Assembly (NCBI GenBank): GCA_001566745.1
Contig: KQ964457.1
Location: 68,861-125,590, forward strand
Reading direction: 5' to 3'
DNA length: 56,730 nucleotides
Source: Conidiobolus coronatus NRRL 28638
Taxonomy: Eukaryota; Entomophthoromycota; Entomophthoromycetes; Entomophthorales; Conidiobolaceae
In this document: in pieces, positions 11,137-23,267 of the stretch
How the letters are laid out: every line of letters starts with the position of its first letter
Position numbering within the stretch: the first letter of the stretch is position 1
Notes under the pieces: model-generated
Databases searched by the model: none
What the model was told of the DNA's origin: nothing
Seen by the model: only the letters and a program-made list of their open reading frames with translations
Position numbers and translations under genes: made by a program

Positions 11137-12813
11137 ATGACAATGCACTCTTCCATTACCGGAACCAATAACATTCCTCTTGGTAAAAGAAAGTTTAAAT
11201 CTAAAGTTGAAGGTGAAGACTCCAGTCCTCCTTCACAAACTGGATCCGACTCCCATTCAACAGGTAGACAACCAACTTCTCCTACATATTCAAACTCCGG
11301 AGCTCCATCTGCATCTAATGTACACAATGGCGAAAAAGGCAAAAAGAGAAGAAGTCGCTGGGGTGAAAGCACTTCAAAAGTAAGCTTACCAGGCTTACCC
11401 ACTACATTACCCGCTAACATCACAAAAGACCAAATGAACTCTTATTTAAGTAAGTTATTTTATAAATTTTATTTTTCCGATTCTAATTGGCTACTTTTAG
11501 TGTATCTTCGATTAGAAGAAATTAATTTAAAGCTCAGAACGGGTGACTATATGCCTCCTAATGACAGACGCTCTCCTTCCCCTGAGCCTGTTTATGGTGC
11601 TGATGGTAAGCGTGTTAACACTAGAGAATACCGCTATAGAAAAAAGCTTGAAGATGAGCGCAATAAGATTATTGAATCCGCTATTGCTGCTAACCCCGAT
11701 TTTAAACCTCCTCCAGATTATCGCAGACCTTCTAAATTACAAGAAAAGGTTAGCATTCCAGTAGATGATTTTCCTGATATTAATTTTATCGGTTTACTTA
11801 TTGGCCCCCGTGGTAATACATTAAAAAATATGGAATCAGAGTCAGGAGCAAAAATTAGTATAAGAGGAAAGGGTAGTGTCAAAGAAGGTAAAAGATCGGA
11901 TAATCCTACTCCCGATCAAGATGAACCTCTCCACTGTCTAGTTACAGCTGATACTGAAGATAAGGTTAAAAAGGCAGTTCAATTAATTAGAAAAATTATT
12001 GCTACATCTTCTAATGTACCTGAAGGTATGAACGAACTTAAGCGCAGCCAACTCAGAGAATTAGCCGCATTAAATGGTACCTTAAGAGATGATGAAAGCC
12101 AAATCTGCTCCAACTGTGGTGCTGTTGGCCATCGTAGATTCGAGTGCCCTGAGACTCAAAATGTTACTACAAATTTAATTTGTAGAATTTGTAATGGTGT
12201 TGGCCATACTGCTCGTGATTGTATGCAAAGGAATAATCCTGAAGCATTGGAACAAGCCAAGCAGCGTGACATCCAATTAAATTCCGAATACATGAATCTT
12301 ATGGCTGCTCTTGGAGAAAAAGTATCTACTACAACTCCAACTCAGCCCGATTTAGTTGCTGAACAGCCACCTCCACCTCCACCAGCTACTTCTGCTCCTT
12401 TTAATCCTCAGCCTACTCCTGGCTCCTATGGCTCGGCTAAAAAGCCATCTACTTGGGGCACTAGCGAGGACGGTACCACGGTTTGGAGCAGAGCTCCTGG
12501 AGGTCCAATCAATCAAGTTGCACCCCCACCACCTCCTCCTTCAGGTCCTTCATCCAACAACAATTGGAACTCATACCCTCCTCCCCCTCCTCCTGGATAT
12601 GCGGATGCTCCACCACCACCACCTTCATCTTCTCAGCCTAACATGGGATATTATTATCCATCTGAATCATTACCTTACGGTACTGCTCCTCCCCCTCCTC
12701 CTCCATCAGGTGGTAGCTATGGCCATTACCAACCACCTCCACCACCTCCAGGTGGCAACTACTGGGAATCTCAACCATCTTACCCTCCCCCACCTCCTCC
12801 ACCAACTAACTAA
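11137..12813 (+). CDS. splicing factor 1 / branchpoint-binding protein
   Basis: Recognises the intron branch site with U2AF in the early spliceosome. Exons 11137-11449 and 11501-12813 give 541 residues. Domains in order: the U2AF-ligand motif (KKRRSRWGE, near residue 67), the SF1 helix-hairpin region (LRTGDYMPPNDRRSPSPEPV), a KH/QUA2 domain with FIGLLIGPRGNTLKNME from about 193, two CCHC zinc knuckles (CSNCGAVGHRRFEC near 306 and CRICNGVGHTARDC near 331), then a long proline-rich tail of PPPPPP blocks from about 391 to the end. The 51-base intron 11450-11500 (GTAAGT donor, TCTAAT branch, TTTTAG acceptor) has no stop and keeps the frame, so an ORF finder reads straight through it. Splicing restores the family sequence SYLMYLRLEEINLKLRTGDY. 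Homolog of yeast Msl5 and animal SF1. Confidence 0.95.
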   Translation: MTMHSSITGTNNIPLGKRKFKSKVEGEDSSPPSQTGSDSHSTGRQPTSPTYSNSGAPSASNVHNGEKGKKRRSRWGESTSKVSLPGLPTTLPANITKDQMNSYLSKLFYKFYFSDSNWLLLVYLRLEEINLKLRTGDYMPPNDRRSPSPEPVYGADGKRVNTREYRYRKKLEDERNKIIESAIAANPDFKPPPDYRRPSKLQEKVSIPVDDFPDINFIGLLIGPRGNTLKNMESESGAKISIRGKGSVKEGKRSDNPTPDQDEPLHCLVTADTEDKVKKAVQLIRKIIATSSNVPEGMNELKRSQLRELAALNGTLRDDESQICSNCGAVGHRRFECPETQNVTTNLICRICNGVGHTARDCMQRNNPEALEQAKQRDIQLNSEYMNLMAALGEKVSTTTPTQPDLVAEQPPPPPPATSAPFNPQPTPGSYGSAKKPSTWGTSEDGTTVWSRAPGGPINQVAPPPPPPSGPSSNNNWNSYPPPPPPGYADAPPPPPSSSQPNMGYYYPSESLPYGTAPPPPPPSGGSYGHYQPPPPPPGGNYWESQPSYPPPPPPPTN

Positions 12814-13594
12814 CTAACGATATTTACTTTCATTACTAACCAACAAAACAACTTTGAAATTTACTAGACTCACTAGAGTCTTTATGTTCATATAGATCAA
12901 ACTATTTTATTGACAACTAACATTTATTTTATATACATCTTTGACCATTAGCCTTCCTAAACCAGTTTATTAATAATTATTTTTATCATAAAATCATTAA
13001 ATATATTATAATAAAAAATCTTTTTGGCTACTTTAAATATAACTATTATGTACTTGTTTCTAAATATCTTTAAGTAATGAGTTCTGCATATTAATGTTTG
13101 TTAATTAAATGGCATTTACTTAGATATAAATATTTAAGGAAAATAAATAAATGTGGAAAAGTAGTCGATCATTTATTGGAAATTCTGGAACGATCTTTAG
13201 TTGATTATAAGACTTTGTTGCGTTTATTAAATGTAGCTATATAATTGTAATTATTAGAATCTTAATAAGCTGAAGATAGCGTAGTATTACTTGAAGTTTA
13301 GTATTTATCAGTATATATAATAATGTAAAAAAAGTTACAAATATAACTAAAATAATAATTATATGAAAAATTTTAAATAGATAATAGATAGTAATTATAT
13401 TATTATAAACGTTTATATAAAGAATGCATATAAATGTAAAGTAACATATGCTCTGATTTGAGTAATTAAAAAGAGATTAATTTAGAATGATTATATATTA
13501 TTTTTGCTTAATTACCTAATAGTAAAGAGAAGAGAAAAATTTATATATATAACTTTTAAACTAGGTATAACTAGGTAATAGTAAATTATTAACA
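12814..13594. other. convergent intergenic region SF1 / RAB6
   Basis: About 780 bases between two convergent genes, holding both 3' ends. Several AATAAA-like signals occur on both strands. No gene or RNA seen. Confidence 0.55.
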
Positions 13595-14539
<945 letters not shown>

Positions 14540-15368
14540 TTTCGATTTTTATAATAAAGTCTTATTTACTTGTGTATTTATATATTATTTATTATTATAT
14601 TTAAACTTTTTTATTCTTTAAATATTATTCGAATAATAACAATAAAGAGAGAAAGAAATAAGTTTATAAAATTGGGGGATTTTGGGTATTAATAGATTAT
14701 TCAGAGATTGAAGATATAAGAGCTTTTTATATTAATTGGTAAATTTTATCAACTAGATTTATTTAACATCAGTTATTTTTAATTTAATTTTATTATGCAA
14801 AATTATTACGCTTTTTGACATATATTTAATAGCTTTGAGAGCATGATTTTTTATGATTATGGATTTTTCTTATATTAAATTTTCAAAGCTTCTTTTCCTG
14901 AAATTTTTATTAATTGTGAAGAATATTCAAGCATATATTTTTATATATAGATTTCTATACTATCTCGACAAAAAAAATAGTTCAAAGATCATTAAACTTT
15001 ATATAATATATATGAAATAAATAGTAAATTGCAATCAATAACACTAATTTACTCTCCAATGTTTATTCTTTGGCGTTTAGTACCACCTTAAAGTGTTCAA
15101 TTTAAACTTTTAGTCATTAAAACAGCTCCTTCATTATGGTTAAAATTTATATGCAAGTTATCAAGCAACTCTTAGATTATCTGGAGTTTCATTATTTACT
15201 ACTTATTACTTATTTTAAAATTCTCCAGATTTTAGCTAAAAATTTCAAATTAACTGTTGAATAAAAAGTGCAGACTAAAAATTAGCTTTGGGTATAGAAC
15301 GTGTTTTAAATAAATCAGCTAAATAATAATAACGAGGTATTGTTAGATATTTGTTAATATTTCATTGG
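14540..15368. other. AT-rich spacer upstream of RAB6
   Basis: Promoter side of the RAB6 gene up to the assembly gap. No gene seen. Confidence 0.5.
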
Positions 15369-15981
15369 NNNNNNNNNNNNNNNNNNNNNNNNNNNNNNNN
15401 NNNNNNNNNNNNNNNNNNNNNNNNNNNNNNNNNNNNNNNNNNNNNNNNNNNNNNNNNNNNNNNNNNNNNNNNNNNNNNNNNNNNNNNNNNNNNNNNNNNN
15501 NNNNNNNNNNNNNNNNNNNNNNNNNNNNNNNNNNNNNNNNNNNNNNNNNNNNNNNNNNNNNNNNNNNNNNNNNNNNNNNNNNNNNNNNNNNNNNNNNNNN
15601 NNNNNNNNNNNNNNNNNNNNNNNNNNNNNNNNNNNNNNNNNNNNNNNNNNNNNNNNNNNNNNNNNNNNNNNNNNNNNNNNNNNNNNNNNNNNNNNNNNNN
15701 NNNNNNNNNNNNNNNNNNNNNNNNNNNNNNNNNNNNNNNNNNNNNNNNNNNNNNNNNNNNNNNNNNNNNNNNNNNNNNNNNNNNNNNNNNNNNNNNNNNN
15801 NNNNNNNNNNNNNNNNNNNNNNNNNNNNNNNNNNNNNNNNNNNNNNNNNNNNNNNNNNNNNNNNNNNNNNNNNNNNNNNNNNNNNNNNNNNNNNNNNNNN
15901 NNNNNNNNNNNNNNNNNNNNNNNNNNNNNNNNNNNNNNNNNNNNNNNNNNNNNNNNNNNNNNNNNNNNNNNNNNNNNNNNN
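15369..15981. other. assembly gap (613 N)
   Basis: An unbroken run of 613 undetermined bases. It sits between the divergent RAB6 and ATG18-like genes, so the shared promoter region is incomplete. The flanks are AT-rich and give no hint of what is missing. Confidence 1.
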
Positions 15982-16350
15982 ATTATTAAAGCTTTTTGCC
16001 CAACTTATAAAAATAGAACTATTTTAAAAATTGACCAATTAAGAAAGATTATTTATTGCATGTGATATCTCTTACCATTTTAACCAATTAACATCAAACA
16101 TAATTAGATTTACCCTACAAACAATTGCCAACTCCTTAAATATTATTTTCCAACCAAGTTACCTATACTCATACCCATAAATGAATTTATATCAGTTAAA
16201 ATTTTTTAATTATTGAAGGAGACTGGTTTTTGTAGTTTATACGTATTTCTTTCTTTCACTTACTCCTTAATATCGTAATAATTAAAAATAATTCAAATCA
16301 ATCTAGTTAATATTAATAAAAAAAGCTTTATTAATAAAATATAATAAAAA

Positions 16351-17820
16351 ATGAATTTGAGTTCAAAAACAACTAACGAATTATTATTTATAAATTTTAA
16401 CCAAGATTATAGGTAATTTATATTTTTTAGCTCTTTAAATAATCTAATCTTATATTTTTAGTTGCATTTCTGTTGGAACTAAGAATGGGTATAGAATTTT
16501 TAACTGCGACCCTTTTGGCAAATGCTTTGAAAAGAGTAACCTTTGAATATTGTTATTAATTTTAATTTTATTAACTTTTATATAGATGAAGGAGGTATTG
16601 GCGTTGTAGAGATGTTATTTTGCACTTCTTTAGTAGCCTTGGTAGGCGCTGGCGAGCAGCCTGCTTTCAGTCCTAGAAGACTGCAAATTTCTAATACTAA
16701 AGTATTTATTCAGCTTATTTTAGATTTATTTTATTAACTTTTCATTAGAGAGAATCTGTCATTTGCGAATTAACTTTTCCAACGAGCATATTAGGCGTCA
16801 AACTTAATAGAAGAAGATTAATAGTTATTTTGGAGGATCAAATTTTCATTTATGACATTTCTAATATGAAACTATTACACACCATTGAAACTAGTCCTAA
16901 TCCAAATGGTATTGTGATTTACACTTCTTTTATATACTTTATTAACTGTTCTTTTAGCTATTTGCGCACTTTCATCATCATCTGAAAATAGCTATTTAGC
17001 TTACCCTGCTCCTTCACCGTCACCACTTTCACCTTATTCTAATAATACTGGAGGCAGAAACCCCTCTAATCAAGGTATTGCCAACGGCACTGGTGAAGTA
17101 GTTATCTTTGATACTTTATCTCTTCAAGTTGTTAATATTATTCAAGCTCATAAATCAAGCCTCAGTTATATTACAATTAATTCAGATGGCACGCTACTTG
17201 CTACTGCTAGTGATAAAGGCACAGTAATCCGTGTATTCTCTCTTCCTACAGGAAATAAGCTTTATCAATTCCGTAGAGGTAGTTATGCAGCTAAAATATA
17301 TTCAATATCGTTTAATATGATGAGTACACTACTTTGTGTATCAAGCGACACTGAAACTGTTCACATTTTCAAATTATCACCACAATCTTCTCCTGATGGA
17401 AACGGCCGTCATCATCCTAGTACCCTCCCAAGAAGCTCAGCAGCCAGATTGGGACTCGAAGACGATCAATCAAAACCCCATAGAAGGTCTTCTTTCCACG
17501 AAATGCTCGGGAAAAAAATAGTAGGAAGTGTAGGGGCATACCTCCCAGAAGCTCTCTCAGAAATGTGGGAACCTGCTCGTGATTTTGCATTCCTCAAGCT
17601 GCCCAACATTGGTAGTCAAAGTATTGTAGGTCTAAGCAATACAGCACCCCAAGTCATGGTTATCACTTCAGATGGATATCTCTATCAATATAGCATTGAC
17701 TTAGAAAATGGAGGAGAGTGTTCATTACTAAAGCAGTATAGGTAATTTTAATATCTTCTCATTAATATTCGAATTACTAACATATATTATAGTTTATTAG
17801 AAGCTTCTGATACGCAATAG
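16351..17820 (+). CDS. PROPPIN family phosphoinositide-binding protein (Atg18/WIPI-like)
   Basis: Six exons: 16351-16412, 16462-16535, 16586-16701, 16749-16908, 16958-17741 and 17793-17820, giving 407 residues. It is a seven-bladed WD40-type propeller; the diagnostic FRRG phosphoinositide-binding motif lies near residue 243 in [18 protein letters not shown]. Other family marks are [15 protein letters not shown] and the C-terminal [14 protein letters not shown]. The last short exon is easily missed because a stop follows QYR if intron 17742-17792 is retained; splicing (TTACTAAC branch, TATAG acceptor) gives the conserved QYSLLE ending. Role: binds PI3P and PI(3,5)P2 on phagophore, endosome or vacuole membranes in autophagy and vacuole homeostasis. 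Atg18 is favoured over Atg21 or Hsv2, but that assignment is uncertain. Confidence 0.93.
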
Positions 17821-19730
17821 CCTATTTTTACTACATTTATCATTATTTTTAATACTATTTTTACTCTAACATTTTTTGATAAATTACACCTGTTAAATAT
17901 ATTTATATTTATTATTGCATATTTTTAAAAATTTTCGAATAGTTTTCAAGTTTAATGTTTTAAAATTTTAAAACTTGTTTTTAATAAAATTACTACTAAA
18001 AGTCAGTTTATTGAGCTAAATTTATTCCATTTTGCAAAGAAATTCTGCATGAAAACTCTGTATACTCTTAGTACTTGTTGAATAAATCTAATAATTCTTA
18101 TTCTAATTGAGTTTATTTTTATGAACTAAAGAAAACAATATTTATTTCAACTATATATGCCTATATTTTTGAGATAATGGTTTACGCCGCAAAATTCTTG
18201 CACAGTTTAACACTATTATTTTACATTAGACTTATTTAGCTAACTTAAAAACGTTACCATATTTATAATTATTATATGCTACTATATTTTATTTATCTCA
18301 CGTTTAAAACTAGTATTAATAAACTTTTTTAATGACGCCAAACATTGAAGAGATCTTTTTTTGATTTGAGTTTGCACCAGAGCTGAGAATGCTGAATGGA
18401 CTAAAGGGATCAATAATAGTAGAGTTTTTGGATAGTTACCTAGTTTGATACGATTATTTAGTTTTTCAGTTATAGGAATTTTATAAAACCCTGGACTTAA
18501 ATCTCGAAGAATAATCGCATTAATAGTATAGCTAGCTATTTCTTGAGTTCGAGGTTTAAAGGCTTGATTTTACGGCACTAAAAGATCTCGATTGCACCAG
18601 TTATTAGCTGAGGCTCTGGATCAAATCTTGTATTGAAATATTGTTATTTATTATAATAAAAAGAGGGTTTTGTAGTTCAACTAAACAATAATCTACCTGC
18701 GCTTTTGGCTTTTTCTGGCAATATAAAAATTCATAAAATAGTTAGTTTTAAAAATCCTGCTAATGCCTTCATAACCACCCATTTTAAGAATAGTAATAGC
18801 AAAGTTAATGGAAGGAAAACAGATAGATTTTTCAAGCTTGCAAAGAGAATAGCCAATTTATAAGCCCTTGAACTACCGGAGATCTTAAATCAATACAATT
18901 TAAAGTGCTATGATCAAAATATTTTAGAATATTCATTTAAATAATTGTTAAAAAAACTCCAACTGCTCAACAGATCTTACTTTTATATTAAAGGCTTTAA
19001 ATTCTATTTCAGTCCAGTTATTATCAAATTTACAAATTCTTTTCAAATTTCTAAGATAGTTACCAATTTAAAAAAATAAATCAAGGAAAAAACTCAGGTT
19101 CTCTTATTTATAAAAAACAACTAACGCTTAAATATTACATACTGTAGAAATCAACGATATGGCTATGACTAATAGCAATTATTTTAGAATTTAAATATAA
19201 TGATTTTAATAGTACTAGATACTAATTCAATTATTATAAACGTAGCCGTGTGTCTATTAAGCAAAAATACAATTAATACTAGCCACAATTCATCTTTGAT
19301 TAGTAGTTTTATATTATCTAAGGTTGATTTATATATTATTGTCTTAGATATATTTCTTTTCAAGTTACTTTAGTATAAAATATTTTGATATTTTAGTTTA
19401 AAACTCGATGTTTCAATAAACTGTGCAATTTTTTAATTATTAGATTATTCTATATTGTTTCTTGGCTGTATATGGTAGAAGAATAATATAAATAAATTTA
19501 CTACATAGATTCAATGATATATTACTTTATTAAACTTATGTTTTATTAAAATTATATATATTAATTTAAATAATCATTAATTATATCTAGTTGAAAAAAT
19601 ATCATCCAATATTTTCATTTGGTTCTAAAGCTTGACAATGTCATTATGTTTTTATTAAAAAATCAAAATTATAATTTTATAAGAAATAATATAAAAATAA
19701 AAAAAGCGTTTAGTTAAAATATATGTACTA
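17821..19730. other. intergenic region between two 3' ends, with a coding-like relic
   Basis: About 1.9 kb between the convergent ATG18-like and PRP22 genes. Mostly AT-rich background; the stretch 18345-18895 is less AT-rich and reads like a broken gene on the minus strand (listed separately). Confidence 0.5.
18345..18895 (-). pseudogene. degraded coding-like region, family not recognised
   Basis: On the minus strand, protein-like pieces appear in different frames: MGGYEGISRIFKTNYFMNFY, then FDPEPQLITGAIEIF, then LSPGFYKIPITEKLNNRIK, separated by stops and frame changes with no consistent splice sites. Base composition is closer to the genes than to the spacers. The FDPEPQLI piece is faintly like the start of the fungal Zn2Cys6 transcription-factor middle region, but I cannot support that. 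Reading: an old gene fragment. Confidence 0.3.
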
Positions 19731-22700
19731 TTAAAAAGTTTGACTAGCTCTTCCAGCAGTCTTAATCTTTGACAATCTCCATTCGTTGGGTTTTTCATAC
19801 TTGTTATACAATGGTTCAATCTTTTCTTGCTTCTTACGTTTACTAATGCTATGAGCATCTGCAACTTGGAAGAATGTTGGTGCTACTTCTACAAGCCATT
19901 TAGGTTCTATAGCAGTGGTTTCTCTCATATATTCCTTTGATGTTAATACTAATTCGTGATAAATTACCCATTCAGGACTCTTATTGAATAATGCACTAGA
20001 TGGATGGATATAAACTGGTGTTCCTTCGACTAAAGTTTTATAACCTTCTTGAGGGTCTTTTTTAGCAGCGTGTGTAAAGAATCCTGAGCAAATAGCTCTT
20101 CTTACTCTGTTATAATCCCTTCCACAAGAAATAATATCTTGTTTATAACGATCCATAATACCGAGTAATTGTTTTCTAACATCTGAAGCTCTCTTCAATG
20201 TTTTAGCTTGAATGAAATTTTCATAACACCATTGAGCAGAGTAATTGGCAGCTTTCCAAGCATTGTAGACTGTTAAGAGTGTCAAATGATCTCCTTCAGG
20301 TTGATGAAATTTAGCTTTTTTAGAGTCAGCTTGTTGTTGTTTTTCTCTTGGGCGATAAAATACTGATTGAACTGATAACATAGCAACAAGAGTAAGAATT
20401 TCCTCACTACACCCCATATCAACTGAAGCAATTAACATCTTAGATAATGGAGGTTCCATAGGAAATTCAGCCATTTTTCTACCTAATCTGGTCAATAAAC
20501 CTTCAGCATCAAGTGCACTGAGAGAATAGAGCTGTTCAAGAGCAGTGACTAAAGTTTGAACTGGAGGTGGGTCCATAAAGTCAAAATTAATGAGGTCGTT
20601 GATACCCATTGCTTTAAGATTTAAAACAACCATAGATAAATTGGATCTTTGAATTTCAGGAATACTGTTTGGAAGCATTTCATTTTGATAAGCTGATTCA
20701 GTATAAAGTCTATAACATTTACCAGGCCCGGTACGACCGGCACGTCCTGATCTTTGTCTAGCTTGGGCTTGAGATACTGGAGTGACTACAAGAGAGTCCA
20801 TTCCAAGCTTAGGATCATAGGCGTTTTGTTTGACAAACCCAGGATCAACAACATAGTAAATACCATCAATAGTGATAGAAGTTTCAGCAATATTAGTGGC
20901 GATTACTACTTTACGACTTCCGGGAGGAGCCGGTTCAAAAATTTTAGATTGCATTTCACCAGGAAGAGAACTATAAACTGGAAGTATAATCAATTCAGGA
21001 GCCTCTTCGCCAAGTTGCTTCATACGCTCGAATAGAGTTTCACATGCCGAGTCAATTTCTTCTTGACCAGTCAAAAAGAGTAAGATATCGCCTGTAGGTT
21101 CAGTTAAGTGAATAATCATAACAGTATCCAAAGCAGCCTTCAAATAATCAGGCTCAGGCTCTCTTGCATATAAAATTTCTACTGGATAAGTTCTACCAGG
21201 AATTGAGAAAATAGGACATCCGAAGAAATAGTTTGAAAACTTTTCAGCATCGAGAGTAGCTGAAGTAACTACAAGTTTAAGATCTTCACGAACAGTCATG
21301 GCTTTTTTAAGTAAACCGAAAATAACATCAGTGTTTATAGTTCTTTCGTGAGCTTCGTCAAGGATTAAAACTGAGTAATTTGAAAGTGTAGGATCAATAA
21401 GACATTCTCTGGTAAGCATGCCTTCTGTCATAAACTTAATTTTAGTTTCAGGACTAGTACAATCTTCAAAACGAATTGTGTACCCTACTTCAGCTCCTAA
21501 TCTACATCCAACTTCTTCAGAAACACGTTTTGCTACAGAAACTGCAGCAACACGACGAGGCTGAGTACATCCGATTCTTCCTTTAGCAGCATATCCTTCT
21601 TCATAGAAATACTGTGCCATTTGAGTTGTTTTACCGGAACCAGTATCGCCAACAACAATTAATACACGATTGCTATCAAAAGCTTTAATAAGCTCATTTC
21701 TGAGTTTATATACAGGAAGACTTTGTCGTTGTTCCTGAATAGAGAGGCTGGTAATTTTACCAAATGTTGTTGCATTGTTGAAGGCGCTCTTCTTCCATTC
21801 TGGGACTTGTGTTGCTTTAGCAATATTAGACTTAATATCTTGTACAAAATTTCTTTCTCCAGGCTGAGCCATAGGATCTACCCAAGCAGCATTAGCATCT
21901 TCTTTCATGGCATCTAACTCAGCTTGAGCCTGCTGCTGTTTGATTTCTTTTCTTTCCTTTGCGTATGTAGAGCCTGCAATTGCAGCTCTGTTAAGAGAGC
22001 CATCAGGGGCTTTAACTACCTTAATAGGACTTAATTGTACAGATTGACGTGTTTGTCCCTTAAGGAAAGCTGGTTCGTCCTCCTTTAATTCAATATCTAA
22101 ATCTTCTTCAACTTCATGATCCTCAACAAGTCCATGATCCTCGTCGAAGTTAGGAAGCTGAGAAGGATCTAAGACACCAGCAGCCATAAGCTGCTTCAAT
22201 TCCCATCTCTCTGGAGAGGATATACGCTTTACTCCAGCCCATCTACTTTCTGACTTTTTTGGTACTCCTGGAGTTGTAGTTGTAGGATCTGCTAAATCAA
22301 GTAGTTTAGATCTACGGCCAAGCTCTTGTGTATTAGCAGAAGTTCCAGCAGAAATGGGGTTGAGATCTCTTCCTGAAAACTGATCAACATCTTTCATAGA
22401 AAGTCCTATACGTGTTCCAGCAATTGATATTACTTTAACCTTAACACTTTGTCCACGAGAAACCACATCTGATGGATGATTAATTCTAACGTTAGGCTGA
22501 ATTGCACTTATATGCACCATTCCTTCACAACGACCTTTAATGCCTCTTAATTCAACAAAAGCACCAAAATCTTTAATATTACTAATTCTTCCGTCGTAAA
22601 TTTTATATAAAACTGGTTTGTCATCCATTTCTTCCATCGCTTCTCTCCTTCTGCTCATTCTATCAGAGCGGTGATTTGGAGATCTAGATCTGCTTCTATA

Positions 22701-23267
22701 ACGTCGTCTCGAGTCAGGACCTGGAGAGCGACTGTCATCTCTTCTACGTCTTCTTGAATCGCGATGATCGTCTCTGGAGGGGGATCTATTACGTCTGTGT
22801 GATCTTTCTGGACTTCTTCGTCTGCTAGAGCGACTATCACTAATCCCAGATTCTAAAGCTTCTAATTCATTTAAAATTCCTTTTGAGCTAGAGCCACTTT
22901 CTTTAGTTTCAAGCTCTAGTGGTTTAGAATCTGGAATAGCTAGCCCTGGAAATTTTTTCTCACGAGTTGATAAAACGGATCCATAGTTTAGTGTAGGCTC
23001 TTGAAGTTCATCTTCTAGAAACTGCTTTCTCCCTTTATTAGGACCTAAATTTTTTATTAATCTATCCAAGTGGGAAATAAAAGCATCTTCAAATTCTGCT
23101 CCATTTTGGTCCAAATTTTGTTTAAATTCCTTTAAGTTTTTAGACTGAGAGTGTAAAGTAATAACAAATTCTGCCATTTCCGTTGAGTGGACCGAGGTGT
23201 GGTTATAAAGTTCTTCAGTTAATTTGGAAATTAACGAGAGTTTTGTCAATTCGTCAAGTTCATTCAT
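19731..23267 (-). CDS. PRP22: DEAH-box pre-mRNA-splicing helicase Prp22/DHX8
   Basis: Intronless gene of 1178 residues, near the usual length (human DHX8 about 1220, yeast Prp22 about 1145). Order: N-terminal helical domain (about 1-75), RS/RD-rich segment (about 145-210), an S1 RNA-binding domain beginning at [20 protein letters not shown] (about 217-290), then the helicase core. Motifs seen: [10 protein letters not shown] near 540, [16 protein letters not shown] near 635, [14 protein letters not shown] and [19 protein letters not shown], followed by the HA2 and OB-type C-terminal regions and the ending [23 protein letters not shown]-driven helicase that releases mature mRNA from the post-catalytic spliceosome and proofreads the 3' splice site. 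The S1 domain separates it from Prp2, Prp16 and Prp43. Confidence 0.97.
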   Translation of the reverse strand: MNELDELTKLSLISKLTEELYNHTSVHSTEMAEFVITLHSQSKNLKEFKQNLDQNGAEFEDAFISHLDRLIKNLGPNKGRKQFLEDELQEPTLNYGSVLSTREKKFPGLAIPDSKPLELETKESGSSSKGILNELEALESGISDSRSSRRRSPERSHRRNRSPSRDDHRDSRRRRRDDSRSPGPDSRRRYRSRSRSPNHRSDRMSRRREAMEEMDDKPVLYKIYDGRISNIKDFGAFVELRGIKGRCEGMVHISAIQPNVRINHPSDVVSRGQSVKVKVISIAGTRIGLSMKDVDQFSGRDLNPISAGTSANTQELGRRSKLLDLADPTTTTPGVPKKSESRWAGVKRISSPERWELKQLMAAGVLDPSQLPNFDEDHGLVEDHEVEEDLDIELKEDEPAFLKGQTRQSVQLSPIKVVKAPDGSLNRAAIAGSTYAKERKEIKQQQAQAELDAMKEDANAAWVDPMAQPGERNFVQDIKSNIAKATQVPEWKKSAFNNATTFGKITSLSIQEQRQSLPVYKLRNELIKAFDSNRVLIVVGDTGSGKTTQMAQYFYEEGYAAKGRIGCTQPRRVAAVSVAKRVSEEVGCRLGAEVGYTIRFEDCTSPETKIKFMTEGMLTRECLIDPTLSNYSVLILDEAHERTINTDVIFGLLKKAMTVREDLKLVVTSATLDAEKFSNYFFGCPIFSIPGRTYPVEILYAREPEPDYLKAALDTVMIIHLTEPTGDILLFLTGQEEIDSACETLFERMKQLGEEAPELIILPVYSSLPGEMQSKIFEPAPPGSRKVVIATNIAETSITIDGIYYVVDPGFVKQNAYDPKLGMDSLVVTPVSQAQARQRSGRAGRTGPGKCYRLYTESAYQNEMLPNSIPEIQRSNLSMVVLNLKAMGINDLINFDFMDPPPVQTLVTALEQLYSLSALDAEGLLTRLGRKMAEFPMEPPLSKMLIASVDMGCSEEILTLVAMLSVQSVFYRPREKQQQADSKKAKFHQPEGDHLTLLTVYNAWKAANYSAQWCYENFIQAKTLKRASDVRKQLLGIMDRYKQDIISCGRDYNRVRRAICSGFFTHAAKKDPQEGYKTLVEGTPVYIHPSSALFNKSPEWVIYHELVLTSKEYMRETTAIEPKWLVEVAPTFFQVADAHSISKRKKQEKIEPLYNKYEKPNEWRLSKIKTAGRASQTF

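Noticed and set aside
12356-12817. A 153-residue frame over the 3' half of SF1
   Set aside because: It is a shadow of the proline-codon repeats read in another frame (Leu/His-rich).
15351-16027. Open frames of 212 and 220 residues across the assembly gap
   Set aside because: They consist of undetermined bases and carry no information.
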